Shown here one piece after another: positions 7,585-16,808 of a stretch of 64,000 bases of DNA. The DNA comes from Comamonadaceae bacterium (GTDB lineage Bacteria > Pseudomonadota > Gammaproteobacteria > Burkholderiales > Burkholderiaceae_C), in assembly GCA_947375135.1 (NCBI GenBank), contig CANCER010000019.1:1-64000 (forward strand), in the 5' to 3' direction. The notes under the pieces were generated by a model. The model ran no database searches, had not been told where the DNA came from, and worked only from the letters and a program-made list of their open reading frames with translations. Made by a program: the position numbers and the translations under genes. Within the stretch, counting starts at the first letter, position 1, and each line of letters starts with the position of its first letter.

Positions 7585-9366
7585 CTAAATCACATAGAGG
7601 CCGGTCTCGACCATTCGTTCTGCAGCCAGCGCTTCGAAGGCACTGTTGACGGATAGGTGGACCTTGCCCGACAGGGCTTTCCAAAGCGGTGAACTCATCA
7701 GTCGGTCCTGCACCGGCCCCTTGACCTCGGCCAGGTGCAAACGGATGCCACGCCCGTCCAGATCGCGGTTCAGATCCGTCAGCACCTCCATCGCGGTGGT
7801 GTCCACCCGGTTCACTGCGCTCATGATCAGCACCACGTTTTCGACTCGCGCATCCTTCGTTAGCTCTGCCGCCAACCGCGCCTCGATCGCGTTCAGGTTG
7901 CCGAAGAACAGGCTCTCGTCGATGCGCAGGAACAGCACGCCGGGGATGGTCTCCACACCGTGGCGTTCGATATTGCGAAAGTGTTCCGTACCCACAATGC
8001 GCCCGATGACGGCAATATGCGGTGTGCTGGCGCGCACCAGCAGCGTGATCAAAGACAGCAAAATGCCGGCCGCAATGCCCAGTTCCAGGCCCAGCATCAA
8101 CACACCGGCGGCAGTGCCCAGCAGAGCGAAGGCATCGGCGCGGTCATAGCTCCATGCTTGGCAAAAGGCTTTTACATCCACCATGCTGATGGCGGCCACC
8201 ACAATGCTGGCCGCCAGCACCGCCAGCGGCAGGCGCGCAAACCAATGGGTGCCAGCCAATACGATGAACAACATACTGAGGGCGGCAACCAAGCTCGCCA
8301 TGGGCGTTTGCGCCCCCGCAGCGAGATTGATGGCAGAACGCGACAAACCGCCACCCACCGGCATTCCGCCGTAGAACGCCGACACCACATTGGCCGCACC
8401 CAGGCCCACCAGTTCGCGGTTCGGATCCAGTCGCTCGCGCCGCTTGGCTGCCAGCGCCTGACCCATGGTGATGTTTTGCACCGTGCCGATAAAGGCCATG
8501 GTGAGTGCCGGGATCAGCAGTACGCGCAAGGCATCCAGACCGGGAAAGAAAAGGTTGACCGTACCCAGCCCTTCCTGCACAGCACCCACCACAGCCACAT
8601 GGTGCTGGGTATCCAAATCCAGGGTCACCACCGCAGCGCTCGCTACGCCCAGCACAAGCAAGGGCATCACGCGCACCCAGACCTCTGCCTTTTTTGCCGC
8701 CAAGCCCTGGCGTAGGGCGACTTTGATCAGGCCGTAACGCGAAAGCAACAAGCACAGCATGGCGATAGCCGACAAAGTCAGCGTCGCTGGATTGGCTTGC
8801 CCCAGATGGAACAACGTCGACTGCAGCGCCTGCCAGCTGGTGGAACCAACGGCCTGCACGCCCAGCAAGAGCTTGAGCTGGCTGATGATGATCAACACCG
8901 CTGACCCGGAGATAAATCCGCTGACGACCGGACGGCTGAGCAATTGCGACAAAAATCCCAGACGCAGGGCACCAAAGGCCAGCGTCAGCAGGCCGGAACA
9001 CAAGGCCAGGCCGGCTGCCAGCGCGATGTACTGCGGGCTGCCCGGTGCGGCCAGTGGACTGAGGACCGAAAAAGTCATGATGGCGGTAATGGCCACCGGG
9101 CCGACGGCCTGCAGCGCACTGCTGCCGAGCCAGGCGTAGGCCATGACGGGAAAGATGCTGGCATACAAACCGGCTTGTGGGGGCAAGCCTGCCAGCAAAG
9201 CGTAGGCCAGACTTTGTGGAATCACCAGCACAGACACGATAACGCCGGCCAGCGCATCGCTGGAGAGGTTTTCTCGACGGTAATGGGCAAGCCAGGCAGG
9301 TATCACAGTGGGAACAGACCGATGAAATAACCGGGGCAGGTTAGCATACCCCCTTCCCGCAAACAT
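7585..9366 (-). CDS. SulP family inorganic anion transporter with STAS domain
   Basis: Inner-membrane permease of the SLC26/SulP family (sulfate, bicarbonate or other anions). About 593 residues. The N-terminal transport domain shows the SulP signature IPQSLAYALLAGLPPQAGLYASI, cut here only as the segments SLAYALLAGLPP and GLYASIFP, followed by 10 or more hydrophobic segments. A cytoplasmic STAS domain occupies about residues 470-585, with VNRVDTTAMEVL matching the conserved STAS loop. Start at ATG 9366 is a choice; a GTG further in (near VIPAWL) is possible, since only 24 bp separate it from the divergent PAP2 start. Substrate not deducible. Confidence 0.87.
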   Translation of the reverse strand: MFAGRGYANLPRLFHRSVPTVIPAWLAHYRRENLSSDALAGVIVSVLVIPQSLAYALLAGLPPQAGLYASIFPVMAYAWLGSSALQAVGPVAITAIMTFSVLSPLAAPGSPQYIALAAGLALCSGLLTLAFGALRLGFLSQLLSRPVVSGFISGSAVLIIISQLKLLLGVQAVGSTSWQALQSTLFHLGQANPATLTLSAIAMLCLLLSRYGLIKVALRQGLAAKKAEVWVRVMPLLVLGVASAAVVTLDLDTQHHVAVVGAVQEGLGTVNLFFPGLDALRVLLIPALTMAFIGTVQNITMGQALAAKRRERLDPNRELVGLGAANVVSAFYGGMPVGGGLSRSAINLAAGAQTPMASLVAALSMLFIVLAGTHWFARLPLAVLAASIVVAAISMVDVKAFCQAWSYDRADAFALLGTAAGVLMLGLELGIAAGILLSLITLLVRASTPHIAVIGRIVGTEHFRNIERHGVETIPGVLFLRIDESLFFGNLNAIEARLAAELTKDARVENVVLIMSAVNRVDTTAMEVLTDLNRDLDGRGIRLHLAEVKGPVQDRLMSSPLWKALSGKVHLSVNSAFEALAAERMVETGLYVI

Positions 9367-9390
9367 GCATTGACTGGCCGCACCGCGCAC

Positions 9391-10101
9391 ATGACCTCCC
9401 CCACCCCGCCTGAACAGCAGGCCAACGCGACACCCGGCCTGTATGTGTGGATTCTTGCGCTATCGATTCTGGTGGCGTTGGTACCTACGCTGTGGACCAC
9501 GCTGGACCTGCAGGCCGCTGCAGTTTTTGCGGGCCCGCAAGCCCCTCTGAAGGTTCTCAACTGGTGGTGGGTGGAGCTGATCAATGGATGGGTTCCCGCT
9601 GCATTCCGAACCGGCCTGGTGATCGCCTTGGTGGGCTGGGTAGCGTCCCATGTCCGCGCCCGCTGGCAGGCCTGGCGCCTGCCCTTGGCCTTTGTGGTGG
9701 CGGCCGGCATGCTGGGGCCGGGCATGGTGGTCAACTGGGGCTTCAAGGAAAACTGGCAACGCGCGCGCCCCTACCAGGTGGAAAACTTCGGGGGCACACA
9801 GAAGTTCAGCCGTGCCGCTGTGATGACCGACCAATGCAACAACAACTGCTCGTTTGTCAGTGGTCATGTGGCCTGTGGCGTGTTTTTGATTTCGCTGGGC
9901 CTGGTACACCGCCGACGCCAGCGCATCTGGGCAGCGTCGGGTGTCGTGTCCGGCCTGGTCATTGGCTTTGCCCGCATGGCCGACGTGGCGCATTGGTTGA
10001 GCGATGTGCTGTGGGCCTTCCCCATCACGCTGCTGAGCAGCTGGCTGGTCTGGAAGGCTCTGTTGCTGCTTTACCGCAAACCCTCGCCTACCGTCGGGTA
10101 G
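9391..10101 (+). CDS. PAP2 superfamily membrane phosphatase
   Basis: Membrane phosphatase of 236 residues carrying the three PAP2 motifs: KENWQRARP (motif 1), CSFVSGHV (motif 2, with the catalytic His) and GFARMADVAHWLSDV (motif 3). About five or six transmembrane segments. The family includes PgpB, LpxE/LpxF-type lipid A phosphatases and undecaprenyl-pyrophosphate phosphatases; which substrate is used cannot be told. ATG 9391 is preferred over an upstream TTG at 9370. The last 31 bp overlap the convergent SDR gene. Confidence 0.83.
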   Translation: MTSPTPPEQQANATPGLYVWILALSILVALVPTLWTTLDLQAAAVFAGPQAPLKVLNWWWVELINGWVPAAFRTGLVIALVGWVASHVRARWQAWRLPLAFVVAAGMLGPGMVVNWGFKENWQRARPYQVENFGGTQKFSRAAVMTDQCNNNCSFVSGHVACGVFLISLGLVHRRRQRIWAASGVVSGLVIGFARMADVAHWLSDVLWAFPITLLSSWLVWKALLLLYRKPSPTVG

Positions 10102-10982
10102 CGCAAGCGCAGGCCCAACTCCTGCTTGAGGCGCACGTTCTCCAAGCGGCGTGACTCGCTCATAAAGCTCAGCAGCATCACCGGCAACTGTTGCTGCGCA
10201 CCGTCGCGTGCCACGCGCGGCGGCCTGGGCAACTGGTACAGATCGGCGGCCAGATCAAAGTAGTCGCCCATCTTCATTTGGGTGTCGTCACTGACGTTGT
10301 AAATGCGCTGCGGCCGGCCCTTCCACAGGGCTACCAGGCAGGCGCGTGCCAAGTCATCCGAATGGATGTGGTTGGTATAGACGTCGTCTTCCGAGCGCAA
10401 TACCGGTGTGCCCTTGAGAAGTCGTTCGCGTGGCGTGCCACCCTCGCGATCCGGCGCGTAAATACCGGGGATGCGCAGAATCTGGGCGCTGACGCCCGCC
10501 GAACGGCCGAAGAAACGCACCTGATTTTCGGCATCCACACGGCGCATGGCGCGCGGCGTCCCGGCGTTGACGGTGCGCGTTTCATGGACCCAGGCACCGT
10601 CACAGTCGCCGTATACACCGCTGGTGGATCCATAGACCAGCTGAACCGGTGCACTGCGCCTGCGCAAGGCGCGCAACAGTGCCAGCACGCGCGGGTCGCG
10701 CCAGCCCTCGCTGGGCGGCGGCGCCAGATAGACCACGCGCTGCGCCAGGCCCGCCAGCCGTGACAAGGTTTTGGTCCGATCCAGATTGCCCAACAAAGGC
10801 ACCATGCCTTGGCTGCGCAAATCGGGCACACGCGCATCAGACGAGGTCAAGGCCATTACCTTGGTACCTGCAACCAGGCTGCGTGCTACACGGGTGCCGA
10901 TGTCACCGCACCCCACGATCAGGACACGCTGGCGTCGAAAGCGCGCGGGTAGCGCACCGAGGGGAGTTTGGTTTGAAGGCAC
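10071..10982 (-). CDS. NAD(P)-binding SDR/epimerase-like protein
   Basis: Protein of 303 residues of the extended/atypical SDR type (YeeZ-like). The Rossmann motif is VLIVGCGDIGTRVAR near residue 20, and YGSTSGVYGDC near residue 118 carries the substrate-side Ser/Tyr region. YTNHIHSDDLARA is the usual sugar-nucleotide-epimerase-type histidine motif. Function unknown. The start must be a GTG at 10982, since no ATG occurs before the Rossmann motif. It is divergent from the flavin reductase gene. Confidence 0.75.
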   Translation of the reverse strand: MPSNQTPLGALPARFRRQRVLIVGCGDIGTRVARSLVAGTKVMALTSSDARVPDLRSQGMVPLLGNLDRTKTLSRLAGLAQRVVYLAPPPSEGWRDPRVLALLRALRRRSAPVQLVYGSTSGVYGDCDGAWVHETRTVNAGTPRAMRRVDAENQVRFFGRSAGVSAQILRIPGIYAPDREGGTPRERLLKGTPVLRSEDDVYTNHIHSDDLARACLVALWKGRPQRIYNVSDDTQMKMGDYFDLAADLYQLPRPPRVARDGAQQQLPVMLLSFMSESRRLENVRLKQELGLRLRYPTVGEGLR

Positions 10983-11026
10983 AATTCAGGCTGCTTGAAA
11001 ATACAGATCACAGGATACCCAAAAAG

Positions 11027-12079
11027 ATGACGACAAACGGAGCCGGCGCAGCCAACTTCTCGGTCACAGTGCAGCCTAGCGGCCGCACCTTTTCAGTTGA
11101 AAGCGGCGAAGCGGTGTTGCCCGCCGGCATACGCCAGGGCATCAACCTTCCCTATGGCTGCAAGGACGGCGCTTGCGGCAGTTGCAAATGCAAAATGATC
11201 AGCGGCAAGGTGACGCATGGCGCGCACCAGGAAAAGGCGCTCACCCAGGACGAGGAAGCTGCCGGCCTGATCCTCACCTGCTGCGCTGTTCCGCAGAGTG
11301 ACCTGCTGCTCGAATCACGCCAGGTGACCGAAGCCGGCGCCCTGCCGATCAAGAAAATGCCGGTGCGTGTCGCCAGCATGGAAAAAAAATCGGACGATGT
11401 GATCGTCATGAAGCTGCAACTGCCAGCCAACGACACCTTCCAGTACCACCCCGGCCAGTACATTGAATTTTTGCTGCGCGATGGCGCGCGGCGCAGTTAC
11501 TCCATGGCCAATGCACCCGCCGAAGGTGTGCAAATGGAACTGCACATTCGCCACATGCCGGGCGGCAAGTTCACCGACCTGGTGTTCGGCTCCATGAAAG
11601 AGAAAGACATTCTGCGCATTGAAGGACCCTTCGGCTCCTTCTTCCTGCGCGAGGATTCCCGCGCCCCTGTCGTGATGCTGGCTTCCGGCACCGGTTTTGC
11701 ACCGATCAAGGCGCTGCTGGAGAACATGCAGCAAAAGGGCATTACGCGCGCCAGCACCCTGTACTGGGGTGGACGCCGGCCGTCGGACCTGTACCTGGAT
11801 GCTTGGGTGCGCGAGTTTGCCGCAACGCATGCCTGGCTGACCTACGTGCCCGTTGTGTCCAACGCCCTGCCACAAGATAGCTGGAGCGGCCGTACCGGCT
11901 TTGTGCACCAGGCGGTGCTCGACGACCTGCCCGATCTTTCGGCCTACCAGGTCTATGCCTGTGGCGCCCCCATCGTGGTGGACTCCGCCCAGCGGGACTT
12001 TTGCTTTATGGCCGGACTGTCGGAAGAAAACTTCTTTGCCGACTCGTTTACCAGCGAAGCGGACAAGGCGCAGGCCTGA
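11027..12079 (+). CDS. 2Fe-2S / FAD oxidoreductase (CDP-6-deoxy-delta-3,4-glucoseen reductase family)
   Basis: Soluble electron-transfer protein of 350 residues. An N-terminal plant-type ferredoxin domain binds 2Fe-2S through Cys in YGCKDGACGSCKC and LTCC; this is followed by an FAD domain (RSYSMANAP) and an NAD(P) domain (GTGFAPIKALLE, YACGAP). This order matches AscD-like reductases and phenol/toluate reductase components. No partner oxygenase or deoxysugar gene is adjacent, so the acceptor is unknown. Start ATG 11027 places a short leader before the ferredoxin fold. A terminator follows. Confidence 0.87.
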   Translation: MTTNGAGAANFSVTVQPSGRTFSVESGEAVLPAGIRQGINLPYGCKDGACGSCKCKMISGKVTHGAHQEKALTQDEEAAGLILTCCAVPQSDLLLESRQVTEAGALPIKKMPVRVASMEKKSDDVIVMKLQLPANDTFQYHPGQYIEFLLRDGARRSYSMANAPAEGVQMELHIRHMPGGKFTDLVFGSMKEKDILRIEGPFGSFFLREDSRAPVVMLASGTGFAPIKALLENMQQKGITRASTLYWGGRRPSDLYLDAWVREFAATHAWLTYVPVVSNALPQDSWSGRTGFVHQAVLDDLPDLSAYQVYACGAPIVVDSAQRDFCFMAGLSEENFFADSFTSEADKAQA

Positions 12080-12090
12080 TTCGGTCACAG

Positions 12091-12113
12091 GCAAGGCCCG
12101 AGCGGGCCTTGTT
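12091..12113 (+). terminator. Intrinsic terminator after the flavin reductase gene
   Basis: Stem AAGGCCCG / CGGGCCTT with a short loop, followed by GTTTCTTGT. It lies 12 bp after the reductase stop codon. The T-run is interrupted, so strength is uncertain. Confidence 0.65.
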
Positions 12114-12124
12114 TCTTGTCACTC

Positions 12125-12973
12125 TCATGACGCAGACGTCCACTCGCTGAACACCACGGCAAACACCACCACCGCGCCGCCCAGGGCGGCCCGCAGGGTC
12201 AGCCCTTCGGACAGCCAGACCTAGGCAAACAGCGCGGCAAACACCGGCTCCATGGCATAGATCAGCGCGGCTTTTTCGGCCGCCACATGGCGCTGCGCGC
12301 GCGCCTGCAAGAACAGCATGCCGGATGTGGCGATCACACCCAGATAGGCCAGGCCCCAGAGAATTTCGACGTTCAGTCGGCTGCCCAGGGTCTGCAGCTT
12401 ATCGGTACCCTGCGCATCAGCCAGCATCCACAAGCCACCCAGCACGGCCATCCAGACAATTTGCGTAGCGGCCAGGTTGCGCGCCTCGTGACGACCGGCA
12501 CGGGCCGACAACACAATCACATACAGGGCGTAGCCCAGCGCACCGGCCACCGTGGCGGCATCCGCGAGGAAGTGGGCACCGCCATCCCAAGACATCAGGC
12601 CTATTCCGGCACATGCCATCACAGCGGCAATAACGACACGCCACGACAGGGTGCGGCCAAACACCAGGCCCAGCAGCGGCACCATCAACACATTCAGGCT
12701 GGTCAGAAAAGCGCTGCGGTTGGAGGAGATGAATTGCAAGCCAAAAGCCTGTGCCACATAAGAAAACAACACCAGCGCGCCCAGCAGCGCGCCGTCTATC
12801 CAAGCCCGGCGTGGCGCCCGCAGCGCCCAGGGCAACATGCACAGGGCTGCCAACAGAAAGCGCAGCGCAGACGTCTCGACCCCGCTGAGCTGAGCCGTAG
12901 CGATCTTGAGCACGGGGAAGGTCGCGCCCCACACCACGGTGACAAACAACAGGGACAGAACGGAAATATTCAT
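12125..12973 (-). pseudogene. EamA/DMT-family transporter interrupted by an in-frame TAG
   Basis: Drug/metabolite transporter of the EamA fold, with about nine hydrophobic segments before a TAG at 12221-12223 after residue 250. The reading frame continues without frameshift for 31 more codons (VWLSEGLTLRAALGG... to a TGA at 12125-12127), and these are exactly the last transmembrane helix expected after the conserved MEPVFAALFA box. The interrupted codon sits where the family usually has Trp (FAW-xWL-E), so a single TGG-to-TAG change is the simplest explanation. The last helix and C terminus would be lost, probably inactivating the protein. Could also be a base-calling error. Confidence 0.75.
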
Positions 12974-12980
12974 GGGAGGC

Positions 12981-13025
12981 TTTTAAAACAGCAAAGCCAC
13001 ACGGTTATGCGCCGTGTGGCTTTGC
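12981..13025 (-). terminator. Strong intrinsic terminator of the liv operon
   Basis: Perfect 14-bp stem (12991-13004 with 13012-13025) and a 7-nt loop, followed on the minus strand by TGTTTTAAAA. It lies 18 bp after the livF stop codon and ends the livHMGF transcript before the EamA gene. Confidence 0.88.
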
Positions 13026-13043
13026 AGGAACGCAAGGGCGGGC

Positions 13044-13763
13044 TTATTCGCCCAGATACGCGGCGCGTACTTTCGGGTCGTTCAGCATTTCCTTGGCATC
13101 ACCGCTCATGGTCACAATGCCCGACTCCATCACATAGCCACGGTTGGCAATGCCCAAGGCACGGCTGGCGTTTTGTTCCACCAACAGCACGGTCACGCCC
13201 TGCGCGTACACGTCTTTCACCACCTCAAAAATCTTGTCGACCATAATGGGCGACAGGCCCATGGAGGGCTCATCCAGCAGCAGCACCTTGGGGCGGCTCA
13301 TCAGCGCTCGGCCCATGGCCAGCATTTGCTGCTCGCCGCCCGACATGGTGCCAGCCAGCTGGTCGCGCCGCTCTTTGAGGCGCGGAAAAATGGTGAACAC
13401 CTTGTCGATGTCGGCCAGGATGTCGGCCTTGTCGTCACGGATGTAGGCGCCCATCTGCAGGTTTTCGAGGATGGTCATGCGGGTAAACACACCGCGGCCT
13501 TCCGGCACCATGGCTAGGCCCTGCTTGACCAGATCCCAGGGACCCTGGCCCTTGATGCTCTTGCCCAGGTACTCGATGTCGCCGGCCTTGATGGGCAGCG
13601 TGCCGGTAATGGCTTTCATGGTGGTGGTCTTGCCGGCGCCGTTGGAGCCGATCAGGGACACCAGCTCGCCCTCGCGCACCTCGAAATCCACACCCTTGAC
13701 GGCCTGGATTCCGCCGTATGCGACCTGCAGCCCGGTAACCTTGAGTAATACTTTTGTTGTCAT
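13044..13763 (-). CDS. livF: Branched-chain amino acid type ABC transporter ATP-binding protein LivF
   Basis: ATPase of 239 residues of a LIV/HAAT importer. Walker A is GSNGAGKTT, the ABC signature is MSGGEQQ, and Walker B is VLLLDEPSMGL. The short length and the signature TGxLPxxxGxIxY context are typical of LivF as opposed to LivG. It is the last gene of livH-livM-livG-livF, with 8 bp to livG, and is followed by a strong terminator. Substrate may be branched-chain amino acids, urea or other amides; the binding protein that would decide this is not in the window. Confidence 0.93.
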   Translation of the reverse strand: MTTKVLLKVTGLQVAYGGIQAVKGVDFEVREGELVSLIGSNGAGKTTTMKAITGTLPIKAGDIEYLGKSIKGQGPWDLVKQGLAMVPEGRGVFTRMTILENLQMGAYIRDDKADILADIDKVFTIFPRLKERRDQLAGTMSGGEQQMLAMGRALMSRPKVLLLDEPSMGLSPIMVDKIFEVVKDVYAQGVTVLLVEQNASRALGIANRGYVMESGIVTMSGDAKEMLNDPKVRAAYLGE

Positions 13764-13771
13764 ATCTATCC

Positions 13772-14542
13772 TTAGTGCCCGCTGGTGCCCAGATAGGCCT
13801 CAATCACTTTTTCGTTGCGCTGCACATCGGCTGGCGTGCCCTCGGCAATCTGCTTGCCGTAGTCCAGCACGGTGACGCGGTCACACAGGCCCATCACCAG
13901 CTTCACATCGTGCTCGATCAGCAGAATGGTGCGGTTGTCCTTGCGGATGCGGTCAATCAGCTCGCGCAGCATGACCTTCTCGGTGGCGTTCATGCCGGCG
14001 GCGGGCTCATCCAGCGCAATCAGCTGCGGGTCGGTGGCCAGGGCGCGGGCGATTTCGAGTCGGCGCTGATCGCCGTAGCTCAGCGTGCGCGCCTTGTAGT
14101 CGGTGAACTTACCAATGCCCACATAGTCCAGCAACTCTTGTGCACGCTGGGCGATTTCGGCCTCTTCCTTTTTGAAGTTCTTGGTACGCAGCATGGCGCC
14201 GAACAAACCGCTGTGGGTGCGGATGTGGCGGCCCACCATCACATTTTCCAGCGCCGTCATTTCAGAGAACAAGCGGATGTTCTGGAAGGTGCGGGCAATG
14301 CCAGCCTTGGCAACCAGGTGCACGGCTGTGGGCTGGTAGGCCTTGCCGGCCAGCTCGAAGCTGCCACTGTCCGGCGTGTAGAGGCCGGTCAGCACGTTGA
14401 AAAAAGTGGTCTTGCCGGCGCCATTCGGCCCGATCAGGCCATAGACCTGGCCACGTTTGATTTGGATGCCCACATCGCTCAGGGCTTGCAGGCCACCAAA
14501 GCGCTTGGAAACGCCGGAGACGTTCAATACGGTATCTGTCAT
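13772..14542 (-). CDS. livG: Branched-chain amino acid type ABC transporter ATP-binding protein LivG
   Basis: ATPase of 256 residues, partner of LivF. Walker A is GPNGAGKTT, the signature region is LSYGDQRRLEIARAL and Walker B is LIALDEPAAGMN, the last being characteristic of LivG proteins. ATG at 14542 is preferred to an upstream GTG at 14554. Follows livM by 15 bp. Confidence 0.93.
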   Translation of the reverse strand: MTDTVLNVSGVSKRFGGLQALSDVGIQIKRGQVYGLIGPNGAGKTTFFNVLTGLYTPDSGSFELAGKAYQPTAVHLVAKAGIARTFQNIRLFSEMTALENVMVGRHIRTHSGLFGAMLRTKNFKKEEAEIAQRAQELLDYVGIGKFTDYKARTLSYGDQRRLEIARALATDPQLIALDEPAAGMNATEKVMLRELIDRIRKDNRTILLIEHDVKLVMGLCDRVTVLDYGKQIAEGTPADVQRNEKVIEAYLGTSGH

Positions 14543-14557
14543 ATTCGTTCCCACTGC

Positions 14558-15643
14558 TTAGGATTTGGCCGTCTGCAAGGACTTGCCATGCTCGGGTGAG
14601 GGCCAGAGGCCGCGCGGACGCATCAGCATGATGGAGATCATGGCCAGGGCGATCAACAATTGGCGCAGGATGGACGCATCCAGGCGGCCGCCGGTGGCAG
14701 CTTGCAAGGGGCCTGCCACATAGCGCAGCACCTCAGGCAAGGCAGACAAAAGCACCGCGCCCAGAATCACGCCGGGAAGGTGACCCACACCGCCCAACAC
14801 CACCATGGCCACAATCATCACCGACTCCATCAGCGTGAAGGACTCGGGCGAGATAAAGCCCTGGAAGGCTCCGAACATCACACCAGAAACACCGCCGAAG
14901 GTAGCGCCCATGCCGAAGGCCAGCAGCTTCATGTTGCGGGTGTTGATGCCCATGGCCTTGGCGGCAATTTCATCTTCACGAATGGCCATCCAGGCACGGC
15001 CCACGCGGGACAGTTCCAGGCGGTGGCAGATCACAATGCTGACCAGCACCAGGGCCAGGAACAGGTAGTAGTAAAGCGAGACCGAAGCCAGCTCGATGCC
15101 GCCCACTACCACCTTCTTCCCCAGATCCAGGCCGAAGAAGTGCAGGGAGTCAATCTGGTTGATGCCCTTGGGTCCGTTGGTAATGTTGATGGGCGCGTCC
15201 AGATTGTTCAGGAACACGCGGATGATTTCACCAAAGCCCAGGGTCACGATGGCCAGGTAGTCACCGCGCAGGCGCAGCGTGGGCGCGCCCAGCAGCACGC
15301 CGAACAGACCAGCCAGACCGGCCCCAGCCGGAATGATCACCCACAGTGGCGTGTGCAGCCCGTCCGGGAATGCGGCTGCAATCGCGGGGAAGGACTCGGT
15401 CAGCTGCGGCGAAGACATAAGCCCGTACATATACGCGCCGATGGCAAAGAAGGCCACATAGCCCAAGTCCAGCAGACCGGCATAGCCGACCACGATGTTC
15501 AGGCCCAGCGAGAGCAGCACGTAGAGCAGGGCCACATCAGCAATGCGTACCCAGGCATTGCCAAAGGTTTGCAGCAGCAGGGGCAGCACCAGCAGTGCGA
15601 TGCCGGTGGCAATGAAGGCGAGGATTTTCTTTTGTTGTGTCAT
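14558..15643 (-). CDS. livM: Branched-chain amino acid type ABC transporter permease LivM
   Basis: Inner-membrane permease of 361 residues with about ten hydrophobic segments. The LivM signature is LSLGLNIVVGYAGLLDLGY around residues 47-65, and the EAA-like cytoplasmic loop is GRAWMAIREDEIAAKAMG. The C-terminal tail RPRGLWP is typical. The ATG at 15643 has GGAG 9 bp upstream; an ORF extension to 15682 would overlap livH and lacks a signal. Confidence 0.92.
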   Translation of the reverse strand: MTQQKKILAFIATGIALLVLPLLLQTFGNAWVRIADVALLYVLLSLGLNIVVGYAGLLDLGYVAFFAIGAYMYGLMSSPQLTESFPAIAAAFPDGLHTPLWVIIPAGAGLAGLFGVLLGAPTLRLRGDYLAIVTLGFGEIIRVFLNNLDAPINITNGPKGINQIDSLHFFGLDLGKKVVVGGIELASVSLYYYLFLALVLVSIVICHRLELSRVGRAWMAIREDEIAAKAMGINTRNMKLLAFGMGATFGGVSGVMFGAFQGFISPESFTLMESVMIVAMVVLGGVGHLPGVILGAVLLSALPEVLRYVAGPLQAATGGRLDASILRQLLIALAMISIMLMRPRGLWPSPEHGKSLQTAKS

Positions 15644-15656
15644 GGGGGAGTTCTCC

Positions 15657-16586
15657 TCAGGCACGGTCAGCAACACGCTCACCCAGCAGACCCGAGGGAC
15701 GCAGGGTCAGCACGACGATAAGCACGATGAAGGCAAAGATGTCAGAGTAGTTGCTGCCCAGTACACCACCGGTCAGGTCACCGATATAACCAGCACCAAT
15801 CGACTCGATCAGGCCCAGCAGAATGGCACCGACCACGGCGCCGGCCAGGTTGCCGATGCCGCCGAACACGGCCGCGGTAAAGGCCTTCAGGCCAGGCAGA
15901 AAGCCCATGGCATGTTGGGCCGTGCCGTAGTTGGAGGCATACATCACGCCGGCGATGGCCGCCAGAATGGCGCCGATGATGAAGGTGGCGGAAATCACCA
16001 TGTCGGGCTTCACACCCATCAGGCCGGCCACGCGGGGGTTTTCTGCCGTGGCGCGCATGGCGCGACCGAGCTTGGTGTAGTTCACCACCCACATCAGCAG
16101 GGCCAGTGAGACCGCAGTCACACCCAGAATCATCACCTGGGTCGGTGTGATCACCGCACCACCGATTTCAAACGGCGTGTTGGGCAGCAGCGTCGGGTAC
16201 GACTTGTAGTTGGGCTTCCAGATGATCATGGCCAGGGTCTGCAGCAGGATGGACATGCCGATGGCGGTGATCAGCGGGGCCAGCTTGGGGCTGTTGCGCA
16301 GCGGACGGTAGGCGACTTTTTCGATGATGAAGTTCAGAGACGCGGCCACTATGCAGGCAATGATCAGCGCGATGATGAGAATGATGGCAGCGGGTGTACC
16401 GGGCATGGCCGATTGCATCCAGCCGATGATGGTCCAACTGGTGAGGGCCCCAACCATCATCACTTCGCCGTGGGCGAAATTGATCAGGTTGATGATGCCG
16501 TACACCATGGTGTAGCCCAGCGCAATGAGCGCATACATGCTACCCAACACCAGACCGTTGATGATCTGCTGCAACAAAATATCCAT
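15657..16586 (-). CDS. livH: Branched-chain amino acid type ABC transporter permease LivH
   Basis: First gene of the operon: a permease of 309 residues with about eight hydrophobic segments. The N-terminal box LVLGSMYALIALGYTMVYG and the NFAHGEVMM motif identify LivH, and the loop GRAMRATAENPRVAGLMG is the ATPase-contact region. ATG 16586 has GGAG 9 bp upstream. Unusually, no livJ/livK periplasmic binding protein gene lies upstream or downstream. Confidence 0.93.
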   Translation of the reverse strand: MDILLQQIINGLVLGSMYALIALGYTMVYGIINLINFAHGEVMMVGALTSWTIIGWMQSAMPGTPAAIILIIALIIACIVAASLNFIIEKVAYRPLRNSPKLAPLITAIGMSILLQTLAMIIWKPNYKSYPTLLPNTPFEIGGAVITPTQVMILGVTAVSLALLMWVVNYTKLGRAMRATAENPRVAGLMGVKPDMVISATFIIGAILAAIAGVMYASNYGTAQHAMGFLPGLKAFTAAVFGGIGNLAGAVVGAILLGLIESIGAGYIGDLTGGVLGSNYSDIFAFIVLIVVLTLRPSGLLGERVADRA

Positions 16587-16808
16587 AAAACTTATCTCCG
16601 ATTTGTGGCCGGCGCCTGAAGCAACAAGCTGTGTTCGCAATTTGTTGACAAGCGGCTCGGCCTTGTGGGCTCTACCTGTTCCTAAGCAAGAAACTCGCCA
16701 CTTAAGATTGCGTGGCGCTTGAGTGGGACGGATTGTAACGAACGGGGGGACAGGTCAATGGCAGCACCGGCGGGGGTTTACCCTCGCGCTGGCGTGAATC
16801 ATGAAGCA

